A DNA stretch of 64,000 nt from Shinisaurus crocodilurus. Its lineage: Eukaryota; Chordata; Lepidosauria; Squamata; Shinisauridae. This document shows positions 44,593-55,985 of the stretch, in pieces (positions within the stretch are counted from its first letter, which is position 1; every line of letters starts with the position of its first letter). The notes under the pieces were generated by a model. The model was not told the DNA's origin and made no database searches. It saw only the letters and a program-made list of their open reading frames with translations. Where the stretch lies: positions 144,414,599 to 144,478,598 of the forward strand of contig CM037880.1 of assembly GCA_021292165.1 (NCBI GenBank), given 5' to 3'. The position numbers were made by a program, and so were the translations under genes.

Positions 44593-46065
44593 ATCCAGAT
44601 CAATAACTCTAGGACCCAAGGGAAATTGTACCTCTGGGCCTCATATTTTAAAATGGCTACCCTCTTGAAAGTAAGCATGTTAAGAGCCAATGTAATTTGG
44701 CAGCTGTGCACCTATGGCAAATACATCCACATGCATATGAGCAGGGACCTATCTAATTAATTGCATGTAATTAGAATCGTATGTCTAGGCAGCCTTAGAA
44801 ATTTTATATAGAAAAGAAAGATCTTTAGTGAAGTTTGTTCTTGCATAAAGGTATGAGGAACTGAAGAACTGCCAGGCTCTATTCCTCTTCAAAGGAAACA
44901 TCAGCTCTTTAACATTACTAACTTTTGCAGGATACTGATTGTCAGGCATTTAGAATATATGAGTGGAAGAAAAGCTCATTAGAACTCAGTAGAGTTCAAA
45001 AAGTATTTTCAAACACTGGAACATTGGGAGTTGCATCTTTATTACCATTCCCATAGTTTTGTTCTGGGGAAACCCACATCTTTCTTTCTGTGTGCCTTTT
45101 TGTACAATGTTATACTGAAGAATACTATACATATTTGAAAAGCTAGCTACAATTTTTTGTTGTTTAAAAAAAGAAAAGGTTTTTAAATAGCAGTAACTCC
45201 CACTAACTGGTACAAAGCTTGGTACTGTGCATGCAGTTTTTCACTGCAGAATGCTCAGACTGAAAAGCTGATATTGTGTTAAGCTCCATCGATCATCACT
45301 GCCGCTGTTCTATACCGTTAGCCACCATTGTTCTTCGTGTAGCCTTGAGTCACATTTAGGACTCTGCTGCAAAGAATGAGTTTGGGGGGGGGAGGAAAGA
45401 AGGAAAAATAGCTCTTAGCCAAGACATCGCCACTCTCACCTCCTATTCATATTAGTGGGGAGGGGGCTGAAGAATCCTTCCAGTGCTAATGAGAGGGGTT
45501 CTAGCTAGTTGGGAAGGAAGCTCTTTCTGCCTGTACTGCTTCCCTCATAGTAGGCACACACTCACACACGCACACACACACCTCAGTGAGAGATTGCTTC
45601 AAAGGCAATATCACAGAAGCTTCTTCGGCAGCCTCTTATTTTGCACATGGCACTTTCATGTACTGCAAAGCATCAGGCAAGGTCCTGCTTCTGATCTGAT
45701 GACCCTGCGCAAATGCTGTTGCTGTCGGTGGTTTCCTCATTCATTTCTGTGAAGGCCAACCTAGTGAGGAAGACTGGCTTCAGCCCTGTGTAGGGTGGAA
45801 TGAATGGGTGTCATTGTGAAGTTTCTGTGTTTATTAAGAAAACCATCCAAGCCACAATTTCAGGAGGAGGAAGATCTAAAAAATATATATATACTGAGCA
45901 GAAAAGTAACTGTGGTGGTGGTCTAGGCACCACCCCTTTTCAGCAATAGATTATTTAAATCTAATGTAATTTCAATTGTTCTGGCACCAGATCAATAGGT
46001 TTTTGCTTTCCGTAGCTTTTAGGAAGTCCTCTGCAGCAAGACATGATATTATCTATCAAATGCAG
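44593..46065. other. 1.5 kb non-coding, no recognised element
   Basis: Contains an irregular (CA)n stretch at about 45555-45582 and a G8 run at 45384-45392. No frame or splice pattern is convincing. Confidence 0.4.
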
Positions 46066-46390
46066 TATTTATTTATTTATTGTATTTCTAGATCGCCCAT
46101 CTAGCCAGTAACCCGGCTACTCTGGGCGATGTACAATATAAAATGAAACAAAACAGAATAAAATACACTTAAAACAGTATAAAATTTTAAAATCCTAACC
46201 CACCCCATATTCCCGCCTGAAAAGCCAAGTTTTTAATGAACGGCGGAAGCTCATCAAGGAGGGGGTATGGCGGAGGTCACTGGGGAGAGAGTTGCACAGT
46301 TTGGGGACCGCCACAGAAAAGGCCCTCTTCCTTGCCTGACTGCTCTGGCTCATGGGACAAGGAGAAGGCCGTTCGTGGCAGATCTTGTTT
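46066..46390 (-). mobile_element. L2/CR1-type LINE 3' end
   Basis: The minus frame encodes a conserved LINE C-terminus, ARKRAFSVAVPKLCNSLP then SDLRHTPSLMSFRRSLKTWL, still open. It is followed by ATATGGGGTGGGTTAGGAT and an ATAAATAAAT tail. The rest of ORF2 is missing. Confidence 0.9.
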
Positions 46391-46869
46391 GTCTGAAACA
46401 CTCTTTTGTCAATACTTTAATCCCTTATAATATATTTTTATTTATATTTTTTGAGAAAAGCAGTTAACCAACTGTGTCCCCAGGTTTGATTATGCAGTTT
46501 ACAAACAAAGGCAATTTGATCAGCCAGCAAAGGCACAGTGCAAATCATCTTGCCCTTTCCCCTACGCAGTAGTCAATAGGACCCAGAAGGGGCTGTACAC
46601 TATGGTGCTGTGCTCCTTGTGGTTCAGCCAGAGGGGTATTTGGGGACATGCAGGAGTGCACAATATAAATTCTCCAAGGGCCTGTCAGAGGAGATTTAAT
46701 CACAAGATGGTTTTATTTCTTATCACAAACTAATCTACTCAGGCTTTTAGTCACAGTTAAGGACAGTTGCCATAATATGTGAATAAGCTTGCTGCTAGAA
46801 ATACCTCCCCCCTCTTCTCCCAAATATACCTAATACAGAACACATATTTGCATGTCCTTGTTGATTGTC
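46391..46869. other. Non-coding, no recognised element
   Basis: No recognised repeat or coding signal. Confidence 0.4.
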
Positions 46870-47050
46870 TGCATTCGCATGACACAACAACCCATTGCGG
46901 GCGACAAGCCACAGTGGGTTACCATGTCATGCGAACCTGAACCATTTCCCGCAGGGTGGCTTGTTCGTGGGCAGCAAGCCACCCTCACAACCTATGACTT
47001 GTAGTTGGGGTTGTTGTACCCACAATGGGTTGTTGTGTCATCCGAACCCG
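46870..47050. mobile_element. Foldback end module (TTCGCATGACACAACAACCC)
   Basis: TTCGCATGACACAACAACCC (46873-46892) pairs with GGGTTGTTGTGTCATCCGAA (47025-47044). Inner steps CCATGTCATGCGAACC and GGTGGCTTGTTCGTGGG give further partial pairing. Its ends are related to the other GGTT-ended foldbacks. Confidence 0.75.
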
Positions 47051-47249
47051 GGCGACCGATGCCGTCGTGGGTACCAAGAACTGGCAAGCGAGCTTTGGCA
47101 AAAGTGGCAAAAACCCCTTGCCGCTCTTTCTAAGCTCGCCCAAGCCACCGCCAGTGCCAGCCACCCAAGTGCCCAAGCAGCACTTAGGGGCAACTGGCAC
47201 TGGCTCATTGTCCCCCACCACAATCACGGCCCCTTTTGTACTCACCGTG

Positions 47250-48275
47250 GCTTTTTGCCCCTTTCACCCTTTTTTTGGAGAGCACAAAAAGCAATCTCCT
47301 ATTTAACAGCTAGTGACAGCCCCTTCAAAGTGCCTAAGAGGCACATTGGAGGGGCTGTCACTGGTTCATCACCCTTTCCTTTTATTTATTTATTTTGCAC
47401 CCCAAATGTGTGCAATTTTGTTTTTGTTACTATTATTATTACTAGTTGGACTTGCGCAAGTGTGAACTTGTGCACTTTTGTGGGTCTAAAATGGCCTCCC
47501 TCAATGTCCAGGGGGTTGTCTGCTGTTAAAGTAGGCATGGGCATTGACCCACAGAGGCTGCCAAGAGCTTTATTTTTGAGTTTGGTTTCTCTTGACAGCT
47601 GCCAAAAGGGGAGCTGCTGTGAGAAACCAAAGCCGCAAGTGATCTTTGCTTGCAAAATGGGGTGGCTGCTAGATCACCTCCCTCCCAGCAAGATCCTCAA
47701 GGAGTTTTATTTGTTTGTTTTTGGACCAGGTAGAAAAGTGTGAGCCACCCCGCTTTTACAGAAGATGTCAGTTTTGACAGCTAGCTGTCAAAACTCCAGA
47801 TCCTTTTAAAAGGGTTGTTTTTTGTTTTTTTTAGGGCTCCCCATGTTTTTTCACAGGGACATATGCAGGCATGCCTTTTTGTGAGCAACAGTCACTTATG
47901 GCTTTAGTTTCTATTGACAGCTCACCTTTGGACAGCTGTCAAGAGAAACCAAACTCAAAAATAATGCTCTTGGCAGCCTCTGTGGGTTGATGCCCATGAG
48001 GAGTGCCTGCTGTACTTTGACAGCAGACATTGCCCAGGTGAAGCAGGCCATTTCGGACCCACAGAAGTGTGCAAGTGTGCATTTGCACAAGTCTTACTAA
48101 AAGATAATAATTTAAAAAATGAAAAAAATGTACCCATTTGAGGTGCAATTTTTTAAAAGGGGTGACAAACCAGTGATAGCCCCTCCAATGTTCCACTTGG
48201 GCACTTTGAAGGGGCTGTCTCTAGCTGAAAAATTGGAGATCATTTTTGTGATCACCAAAAAAAGAGCGGGAAAGG
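47250..48275. mobile_element. Large foldback element, about 1 kb
   Basis: Left arm 47255-47760 and right arm 47855-48275 are inverted copies: GACAGCCCCTTCAAAGTGCC / GGCACTTTGAAGGGGCTGTC, GGTTTCTCTTGACAGCTG / CAGCTGTCAAGAGAAACC, and GCCAAGAGCTTTATTTTTGA / AAAATAATGCTCTTGGC. The centre holds TTTTGACAGCTAGCTGTCAAAA (47771-47792). The 282-codon frame at 46895-47743 lies in this repeat and has no protein similarity I recognise. Confidence 0.8.
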
Positions 48276-49092
48276 TACCAAATCAGCACCAATGTTCTAA
48301 AATATTACATCTGTCTGTCTTCACCCTTATTATATTTTTGGATCAAAGGAAGATATCACTTGCTATACCCCCACATATTTCAGGTATAGAAGGAGAGTAA
48401 GGAAAGAATCCCAATATTCTAATGACAAAAATCTAATGGGTGCTTTGATCTTGTTGGCAACAACTCCACAAGTAAGAAGACAAACAAACATAGAGCTAAA
48501 CTAAAAAAAAGAGAGAGAGAAATGAGACCCTTTTGATGGCAGAAATGGATTTTCTACAGGACAACGTTCTCTTCAATTCTGAAATAACTTTGAAGGTGTC
48601 TGCCACATTTTTGCAGAACCATATGTTGCGACAGGCTTTAATACAAAGTAAATCCAACTGCAGATGGAGAAATTCCCAGTTTTCTCCTTTGTCTAATACT
48701 TTCCTGGATCTCTAGCACAAAATGAGAAATGCAATCTAAAAAATATCAGTCACTTGTTTTCAAAGCCAGAAACTATCTCAGTGGCTAGGGAAATTAAGTA
48801 AACTGCCTTCAGCGACTCCTGCACAGTATTGTTGTACAAAGTGTCTGTTTCCATATCATATTTAAGAACTGGAGATTCTTTAAGAAATCTACAAAACACA
48901 TTGAAATTGAATGGAACAAACAGCCCATAATCTTGAAAAGTCTGTTATTTGTTTGTTTGTTTGTTTTTCTGTACTTCTGGAAACTTTTCAGAACTTCTGT
49001 ACTTCTGGATCACAACATTATATGGTAAAAGGAAAGATAATTACAACAAAATATTATATAAAATACTGAAATAGTAGCAATAAAAACATACT
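48276..49092. other. Non-coding, no recognised element
   Basis: A (GTTT)n run lies at about 48948-48966, followed by a short direct repeat of GTACTTCTGGA at 48971 and 48999. Nothing coding. Confidence 0.45.
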
Positions 49093-49185
49093 AATGCTGC
49101 AATCCTATACACAGTTTCCTAGGAGTAAGTCCCACTGAATTCAATAGTACTTACTTCTGAGTAGACATTCATAGGAGTGCACTGT
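49093..49185. mobile_element. Palindromic MITE (TTACTCAGAAGTAAGTCCCA family)
   Basis: GCTGCAATCCTATACACAGT, then AGGAGTAAGTCCCACTGAAT, then TACTTACTTCTGAGTAGACA and TTCATAGGAGTGCACTG. The arms pair over most of the 93 bp. It is a nearly complete copy. Confidence 0.8.
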
Positions 49186-49204
49186 TAAAATCCCTAAGAA
49201 CACA

Positions 49205-49271
49205 AGATAATTAAACTTTAAAATCCTGTTGAAATTTTTTTCTAAAAAGGGTTTAATAGACATCTAAAAAC

Positions 49272-49312
<41 letters not shown>

Positions 49313-49385
49313 AGCAAATCTCCAGAGTGGGAGGGTGTTCCACACTTTTGGAGCCACCACCAAAAAGGCCCTGTCTCTTACACAC
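49205..49385 (-). mobile_element. LINE 3' fragment interrupted by (GA)n
   Basis: CAAAAGTGTGGAACACCCTC on the minus strand matches the LINE C-terminal region. A/T-rich UTR-like sequence lies at 49205-49270. The two are separated by a pure (GA)n run of 37 bp at 49274-49310. Confidence 0.6.
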
Positions 49386-52345
49386 AAATTCTTTTATGTT
49401 TAAATAAATGTAAATCAAATAAAAATACAGTAAATATTAATTTGCATCTCAATCCTGAACCCAGTTCGGGTGTGTCTGTCATATTGAAGTCAACAGAACA
49501 TGATTGATTGATTGAAATCATTTGTTAGAGACCCCTCAGCTGTGGCTGTCACAGATAAAACCATGAAAGTAAAATAATAATCCATTAAACAAACAAATCA
49601 CATCAAGTGACTAAAAAAATACTTATCTCTAAAGTACCGTAACATGCTGAGGTTTTGTGTATCCACCACTGATCTCTTTAGTCACAGCTGTAAGGTGGCT
49701 GGCCAAAGACTAACATCCAGCATCTCACCTCAGAACTTTCTCTGTAAAAAAATGTGATAAAAATCTGATGAGAACATCTATATATATTTTTTAAGGGCTG
49801 CTCATTCCATTTTAATCAGAGCAAAGTGAAGGTACCATGACTGGCTGCTAATTTTAGACTTAGCCAAATTTCAGGTTTACTCTGAGAAGGAAGAAGTCTT
49901 TTGCTGCAACTGAGCCTGTCCAAAGTTGTGTGTCAATTTATTTCCAGCAATAAAACACTCTACTCAGCAGATGTGGGAGAAAGTTGTCATCGACTACTTA
50001 AGTTCTTTTTGTCCTAGTCTTGTGAACCACAATGCAAACACAGCAGCACTGAAGCTCTTGCATGTGCCTGGACAACACAACTATGTTGAGTACTTATGAG
50101 ATTCAGCATTTGGTGTAGTGGTAAGACAAGGAGAAGAGATAAAACATGTAGATCCATTGTTGGCCCCAATACATGTTCATTTAGAACCCTGGAAGCCATG
50201 AACTTCATTACATCTCATGACGTAAGACCAGGATAATTTTAATAGCAAGTGGGGCATCACATGCCATCACGTATCCTTGAGTTAGCATCAAAAATAACAT
50301 GATTCTTAAGAACCTATTACCAAAGCAAGCCAGTAATTTTTCCTTTCCATATTTTCATACATCCCTAAATGTACAAAAAGTATAAGTGCTTGATTTATTT
50401 GTTTGTTATGCATGAACATGTCGAAGATGTTGATTTATTATCTACTGGCCCACATAAGGTTGCCACCAGTCCAAGAGTTATCATAGGTGCTTGTTAATGC
50501 TTTTATGACAAAGAGAGCAGTTAAGCATTCCTTTATTGAAGCAAATCTAACAGTTTATAGAAGAAATGTGTATCTATTCCTTTGAATGATTCTCAGTTTT
50601 CTCTAAAATAGAAGAGACACAAACATCTACAGGAAAAGGACCACAGAAAAATACTGCATTTCATCATGCCACTGTTTGTGCACTTTGTTGTGCAAACGGC
50701 CTTATGTTTGAGATGCTTAGACTAAATAAAAACTATATGTTCTAGACACACAAAGGATTGTTTCTGCTTGAAATGTGTGGGTGTCTTGATAGAATTTACT
50801 TGTTGAAAAGGCTTGGGGGGGGGGTTAGGTCTCTGTGGGGTTGTGTGGATAGCTGCCACATGCTTTTCATAGATTCCAAATTTCTGCCATAGCAAATCCC
50901 ACTAGTTACAACCACAGTCTTTTGTTTTCTGCTGCTTCTCCCCCATGACCCTAAGTAATCTGAATCCATGCCAGAAGTAGTTAGAAAACAAGGAGGATGT
51001 GGTGCAAAGTAGGCCTACACTACAGAATTCCACTTTAAGGCCATTGTTCTACCTCATCTCTGCAAATCAGCAGGCAATATGCTGCCCCACTGGGTGAAAA
51101 TCCATGGATAGTTAAAGGTTCCCTTCTGGATCTATAATCCAAACTTGTCAGATGGTCTTTAACTTTCCTGAATGCTTATTCACACTGTATATATGGAATG
51201 TAATTCTTCAGTGGCATTATAAATCGGAAAGATTTCAATGGAAACAGCAGGAACAAATGCAGAATGCAATTCATCTCACATACACTCAGAAATTTGGTCC
51301 ATTGACTTCTCTAGCATGTGGATTGTACCAGAGTGACTGGAAGCATACTGGTTGCTTTTATGTATACATTCTAGTGTAGAGTTCTTATTTGCATCCAAAA
51401 GGGAAATGATTTTATAGGTATTATCATCTAAGCTAACTTTAAAAAATGCATTATGTGCAATCATCTGTGCATATCAAAATCCTTCTTTTGCACAGGACAT
51501 GGTTTAGATCTTGCAATTAACTTAATAGTTTCAGCCTAAAACTTACACTGCATGTTCAGATATCTGAACAAATTCTGATGGACTGATTTCCTGCCCACAA
51601 CAAATTGCATTTGTTAATAGACTTGTTGGAATGTATTTATATCCATCCATGTGGTTAAGTCTTCACACGCAATTCATTAGAAACCTTCCTGGTGTGAATA
51701 TGACCAGAATCAACTGCTGTTCTGCAAAAGTTTTAGTGGAGAATCTTTCAACAATCATATAAATTCCTTTCACTATTCATAATTTCAAAGGTTAAAAGCC
51801 TCCAACTCCAAAAGGTCAAGGTTACTGCTAAAGTTTACTGTCAGTGGTGAACAAGATTGATTCAATAGGCTCACACTGTTTGTTTATGTAGCCTCCACTC
51901 TGAAGAATCTACCTGGTTTAGAATAATTAGAAAGTGCTAGTCCAGTGCTTTCTCAGCAACGAAGTGGTGTTTTTTTGTTTGCTTGTTTTGTTTTTTCGCT
52001 TTTGGAGCAGCTTAGCTAATGAGTACAGGAGAATAAAATGTGGCTCAACACTAAGCTGATATATAGGTCCAGGATACTAATAAACAAAGTGAATAGGGGA
52101 AACTCAAAAGTGAAGATTTAAATAGAAACAAGTGAGGCAAGTGAAGAATCAAGCCAGTAATTTATTTAATTAAATGATTTCAAGCGGTGTTCCAACTTCC
52201 TAGAGACCTTACGGTTCTTCTGAAGCTAACTAGGAGCTCCTTAATGGCTAGATTGGTGGTGGTCATCGGGCTGCACAAAAGATAGTTTGCTTACCACTAT
52301 CAATTGTCCCCTGTGGTAGACAGGTACAGGGGAGTGCTGGGTATA
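49386..52345. other. 3 kb non-coding stretch, no recognised element
   Basis: Low-copy AT-rich sequence with a G-run at about 50815-50824. The longest frame (51152-51379, 75 codons) shows no domain. With 3159-6571, this is the longest repeat-poor interval and so the best place to search for conserved non-coding elements. Confidence 0.45.
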
Positions 52346-52353
52346 TTCTACAA

Positions 52354-52476
52354 CAGCCTTCCCCAACCTGGTGCCCACCAGATGTGTTGGATTGCAACTC
52401 CCATAATTCCCAGCCAGCATGGCCAGTGGGAGTTGTGGTCCAACACATCCGGAGGGTACCAAATTGGGAAAGGTTG
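52354..52476. mobile_element. Non-autonomous hAT MITE, 123 bp
   Basis: Ends CAGCCTTCCCCAACCTGGTG and CCAAATTGGGAAAGGTTG are inverted repeats. Flanks TTCTACAA (52346-52353) and TTCTACAG (52477-52484) form an 8-bp duplication with one change. The arms GATTGCAACTCCCATAATTC / GGGAGTTGTGGTCC pair across the whole element. Confidence 0.9.
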
Positions 52477-52484
52477 TTCTACAG

Positions 52485-53430
52485 TGTATTTGGTTTGCCC
52501 AAGAATCCTGGCCCATGCAAATTGAGAGTATTCCTTTGAGTGTGCCCCCCAAATCCTCTGCAACATACTGCCTTCATTACATCAACATAAAGATGATTTT
52601 ATTTATATATTGAAATTAGTGATGGGGTAAACTCCTTTAGTCAGCTTGGAATTGGGCTCAGAAAATCAGACTAGTTCCCTCAAACCTTGGAAAATAGAAG
52701 GGTTTATTCAAAGCCCACTTCCATTCTAAGCCAAATCAGTCCCTATCACACCTCCAATGATATCCGCAGGAGCACAGCGGGATCTGATCCCTTCTCCACC
52801 TTCCAGCCTGAGCCTCCAAAACCTATTCATATTCCTCTCTGCTTCTGAATCCCTTCTTCACTATCCATCCACTTGCCTGCTGCTCTGAGCAGAATGGAGA
52901 AAGGGAGAGGGGTTTTTTTCTGTCCCTCATCCCTCTAGTAACTGGCATACTGCAAGAGCCAGGCGCCAGGAACCCCGGTAAATGGGAGTTTCCCAGTGCT
53001 CCTGGCACATGACTCAACCAAAGTAGCATGTCATGCACCAGAGAGGGAGAGGAATAGAGAAACCATCTCCCCTTCCTCCATCTCACTGCTGCTGGAATAC
53101 CAAGGAAAATAATTCTGTGGATGGACAGGGGTTTGAAGCTGGTGGTTCACTGGAAATCCAGGAAGGAAGATCCAGAATTCCTCTTTATCTTGGATTAAAA
53201 TCTGAGCTGGAGAATCCTGTAGAACTGCAGTACTCTGCAGTATTGGTGGCATTATGAGCCACCAAGATTTGTATTTCTGAGCTTTGGCGACATCACTAAT
53301 CCAAATACTGCTCATTATGGAGAACATATACACTCCATATAGTTAGTGCTAACTGGCACTGAATTTACGTACTGCACAATCTTCTCAAGGTTTGGTACAG
53401 ATTCAGCTCTACATTTTTCCACCTATTCCT
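52485..53430. other. Non-coding, no recognised element
   Basis: ORFs of 74-100 codons on both strands between 52823 and 53333 overlap one another and show no domain. Confidence 0.4.
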
Positions 53431-53836
53431 TCTTATTTATTTATTTATTTATTATATTTATCAATCGCCCATCTGGCCAGTCACCCGGCCACCCTGGGCG
53501 ATGTACAATTAAAATACAATAAAACACAATAAAACATAATAATTAAAACAATATAAAAAATTCTCATTAAAAACCTAACCCACCCCATATTCCCGCCTGA
53601 ACAGCCATGTTTTTAATGCACGGCGGAAGCTCATCACGGAGGGGGCATGGCGAAGGTCACTAGGGAGGGAGTTCCATAATGTGGGGGCCGCCACAGAGAA
53701 GGCCCTCTTCCTAGTCCCCACCAGCCTGGCTGCTCTGGCTGATGGGATAAGGAGAAGGCCGTCCGTGGCAGACCTTGTTGAGCGGCCTACTTGATGTTGC
53801 TGGAGGCGCTCCTTGATGTTGCTGGAGGCGCTCTTC
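53431..53836 (-). mobile_element. L2/CR1-type LINE 3' end, best preserved copy
   Basis: The minus frame ending at 53575 encodes RKRAFSVAAPTLWNSLPSDL then RHAPSVMSFRRALKTWLFRR, the C-terminal motif of CR1/L2-group ORF2 proteins, with no stop between. The 3' UTR contains TGTACATCGCCCAGGGTGG, and the tail is (AAAT)n. At the 5' side a 22-bp unit (CTTGATGTTGCTGGAGGCGC) is tandemly repeated at 53790 and 53812. Confidence 0.9.
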
Positions 53837-54431
53837 CACCTATCTTCACATGAATGTTCAGTTTTGATTATCATGAGCAATGCCTCCTGCAAGATATTTG
53901 TGCTACTTTGGTCACTGTCAAGAGATGCTGGGAGATCATGGCTTCAGAGTCAGATTCTGAAGCAGAGACATTCTTGCAGTGTGGATGAGCTATGAGGACA
54001 GGGGGTGTTGGTGCTCTTTCTTCAACACCAGGTACAATGGCCTCTTGCCCATGGGTCCATAAGATAGCTAATCATTTTTAGAATCAAATACATACAGAAT
54101 GGGTCTCTCAACAGCTATTAGGCCCTGATAGTTAAATGGAAACAAAGCCAGTATATCTCTGAATAGCAGGGAAGGACTGTTGGCTTCATATCATGCTTGT
54201 CAGCTTCTCAGAGCCATCAGAAACCGCTGTTGCAAACAGAAAGGTGAAGTAGATGGACTCTTGGCCTAAAATCCCTCTTCTGTTCTCAACCTGCAGCCTG
54301 CCCTGAAGGAGAGATGGACATGGCTGGGGAAAGGAATGGATTGGTTTGGTTTGTACAGTGTTTTCCCACCATCCTTTGCTGTCACTTGATTGACTCAATG
54401 TGGGCCTTTTCAGTGGTGGCACTGCAGTTGT
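53837..54431. other. Non-coding, no recognised element
   Basis: No repeat or coding signal recognised before the hAT-like insertion. Confidence 0.4.
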
Positions 54432-54616
54432 GGAATACCTAGGTTGGCCACTTATAAATTGTCAAAAAAAAGAGGAAATGCATCACCAAAATAGAGGACA
54501 AAAGAGGACACTGGTTTGCATAAAGTGTGTATATGCTAATGTAGTGGTATAAATGCAAATTTAGAAATTATAATTATAATTATTTATTATAATTATAATT
54601 ATTTATTATATATAAT

Positions 54617-54858
54617 AAAGTGTGGTGTAGTGGTGAGGGTGTAGGACTGGGAATCGGGAGATCCGGGTTCTAGTCCCCGCTTGGCCATGAAACTCACTGG
54701 GTGACTTTGGGCCAGTCACTGACTCTCAGCCTAACCTACCTCACAGAGTTGTTGTGAGGATAAAATGGAGAGGAGGAGGAGGCTTATGTAAGCCGCCTTG
54801 GGTTCTTTGCAGGAAAAAAGGTGGGGTATAAATGTAATAAATAAATAAATAAATAGAT
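54617..54858 (+). mobile_element. tRNA-derived SINE with CORE/MIR-like body, full length
   Basis: This is the cleanest copy of the family. It has A box TGGTGTAGTGG, B box GGGTTCTAGTCCC, CORE-like GGGTGACTTTGGGCCAGTCA, then CCTACCTCACAGAGTTGTTG and GCCGCCTTGGGTTCTTTGC, then AAAAAAGGTGGGGTATAAAT and an (AAAT)n tail. It lies inside the hAT-like element at 54440. Confidence 0.9.
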
Positions 54859-54897
54859 ATTATTCAAATAGGAACGCATTACATCTCACCATAGTGA

Positions 54898-55165
54898 CCC
54901 CCACCCCACCCCGCACATGCCAGGCATCTGCCAAAGGAATTGCACAATTACCCTCAGCAGCATAGCTTGTTATGTCATGCGGACCCAGCCAGGGTGGTTC
55001 GTTACTGTGGGTAACAAGCCACCCAGAACCCTGGCCAGGTTCACACAGCACAGCAAGCTGTGCTGCCGAGGGTAATTATGCAAATCCCCCTGGCATGTGA
55101 CAGGCAAAAGGTGTGGGGGGAAGACACCGTGGCTTATTTGCCCTCCGTGATCATGCGAATTGGGC
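54898..55165. mobile_element. Foldback element with 8-bp target duplication
   Basis: CATAGTGA (54890-54897) and CATCGTGA (55166-55173) flank it with one change. Removing one copy plus the insert restores the sequence of the related element at 27803. The inner arms TTGTTATGTCATGCGGACCC / GGCCAGGTTCACACAGCACA and CAATTACCCTCAGCAGCATA / TGCTGCCGAGGGTAATTATG pair around 55006. Confidence 0.85.
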
Positions 55166-55569
55166 CATCGTGAAAGACTGTGACCAGGTGACCTATGTGC
55201 CTGCCTGTTCAGACTGCTGTGCTGTCCAGGTGCTGCTGATAGGCAACTTTAAGGTCCAGCTCTTAAGACCTTCTGATGGTTCTTTATCTTGGACTTGGAC
55301 TTGGACTGGACTTGGACTGGACAGCCCTTCAAATAGAGGACTGTCCTGTGTAAAAGAGAATACATGGCCATCCTTGGAATACCTGGTTGTGGAATCCCAT
55401 CTCCCAGAGGCTCACTTGATGCCAACGTTGTCCTTTCAGTGCCACGCAAAGACCTTTCGAATTATCCTAGGCGTTTCCGTTATCAAGCCTTTATAGTGAT
55501 TTTTAAACCTTGGAGGCAATATTGGACTTTTAAGATCCATGAGATTTTGATGCTGCCATGAGCGTGCTT

Positions 55570-55705
55570 GTACTGGATTTATATTCTGCTGCTGGTTTAT
55601 ACTGTATTACTTTTTCTGGTTTTATGATCTTGTTTTATATTTATTTGCTTTAACTTGTTATAAATACAATAGATAAATAAATAAATAGCCAAATAAATAA
55701 ATAAA
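55570..55705 (+). mobile_element. LINE 3' tail
   Basis: TGTATTACTTTTTCTGGTTT, then TTATATTTATTTGCTTTAAC, TTGTTATAAATACAATAG and an (AAAT)n tail. The tail is L2-like and decayed. Confidence 0.55.
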
Positions 55706-55737
55706 AAACCCAAAATTACACCAAAAGGCAAAATAGA

Positions 55738-55985
55738 GATGTTGGGTTGGATTCAGGATCTGCCTTCCACAAGAGCAAGAGACTTTCTGCAAGTGAAAGG
55801 GCTCTGTTCACAGAAGGTCTATCCATCCGATTTATGGGGATCCTCTTTTTTCCCCACCCACCATAGTTCACCCTATTCAGCAGGGTGTCCTGACTGTGTA
55901 GTATTTTCAGGGGACTGAAGGACCATGGGAAGGAAAGGGTGGGGAAGTCCACTTCTGATAGCACAGTTGATGCAGAGTAAATCTA
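55738..55985. mobile_element. Foldback element (GTTGGATTCAGG family)
   Basis: GGGTTGGATTCAGGATCTGC, CCTATTCAGCAGGGTGTCCT and TATTTTCAGGGGACTGAAGG match the element at 44351 in order. The right terminus is decayed (AGTTGATGCAGAGTAAATC). Confidence 0.65.

Larger units (their letters stand above)
54440..55375. mobile_element. hAT-like element carrying two later insertions
   Basis: Ends TAGGTTGGCCACTTAT and ACATGGCCATCCTT form an inverted repeat. A perfect 8-bp duplication, GGAATACC, flanks it (54432-54439 and 55376-55383). Without the SINE (54617-54858) and foldback (54898-55165), its text follows the uninterrupted copy at 27803-28134 in the same order. An AT-rich expansion sits at about 54565-54616 and a CTTGGACTTGGACTTGGACT run at about 55290-55320. 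Confidence 0.9.

Noticed and set aside
46895..47743. Longest open frame (282 codons)
   Set aside because: It lies across two foldback modules, has no recognisable domain, and its reading frame is a by-product of GC-rich repeat DNA.
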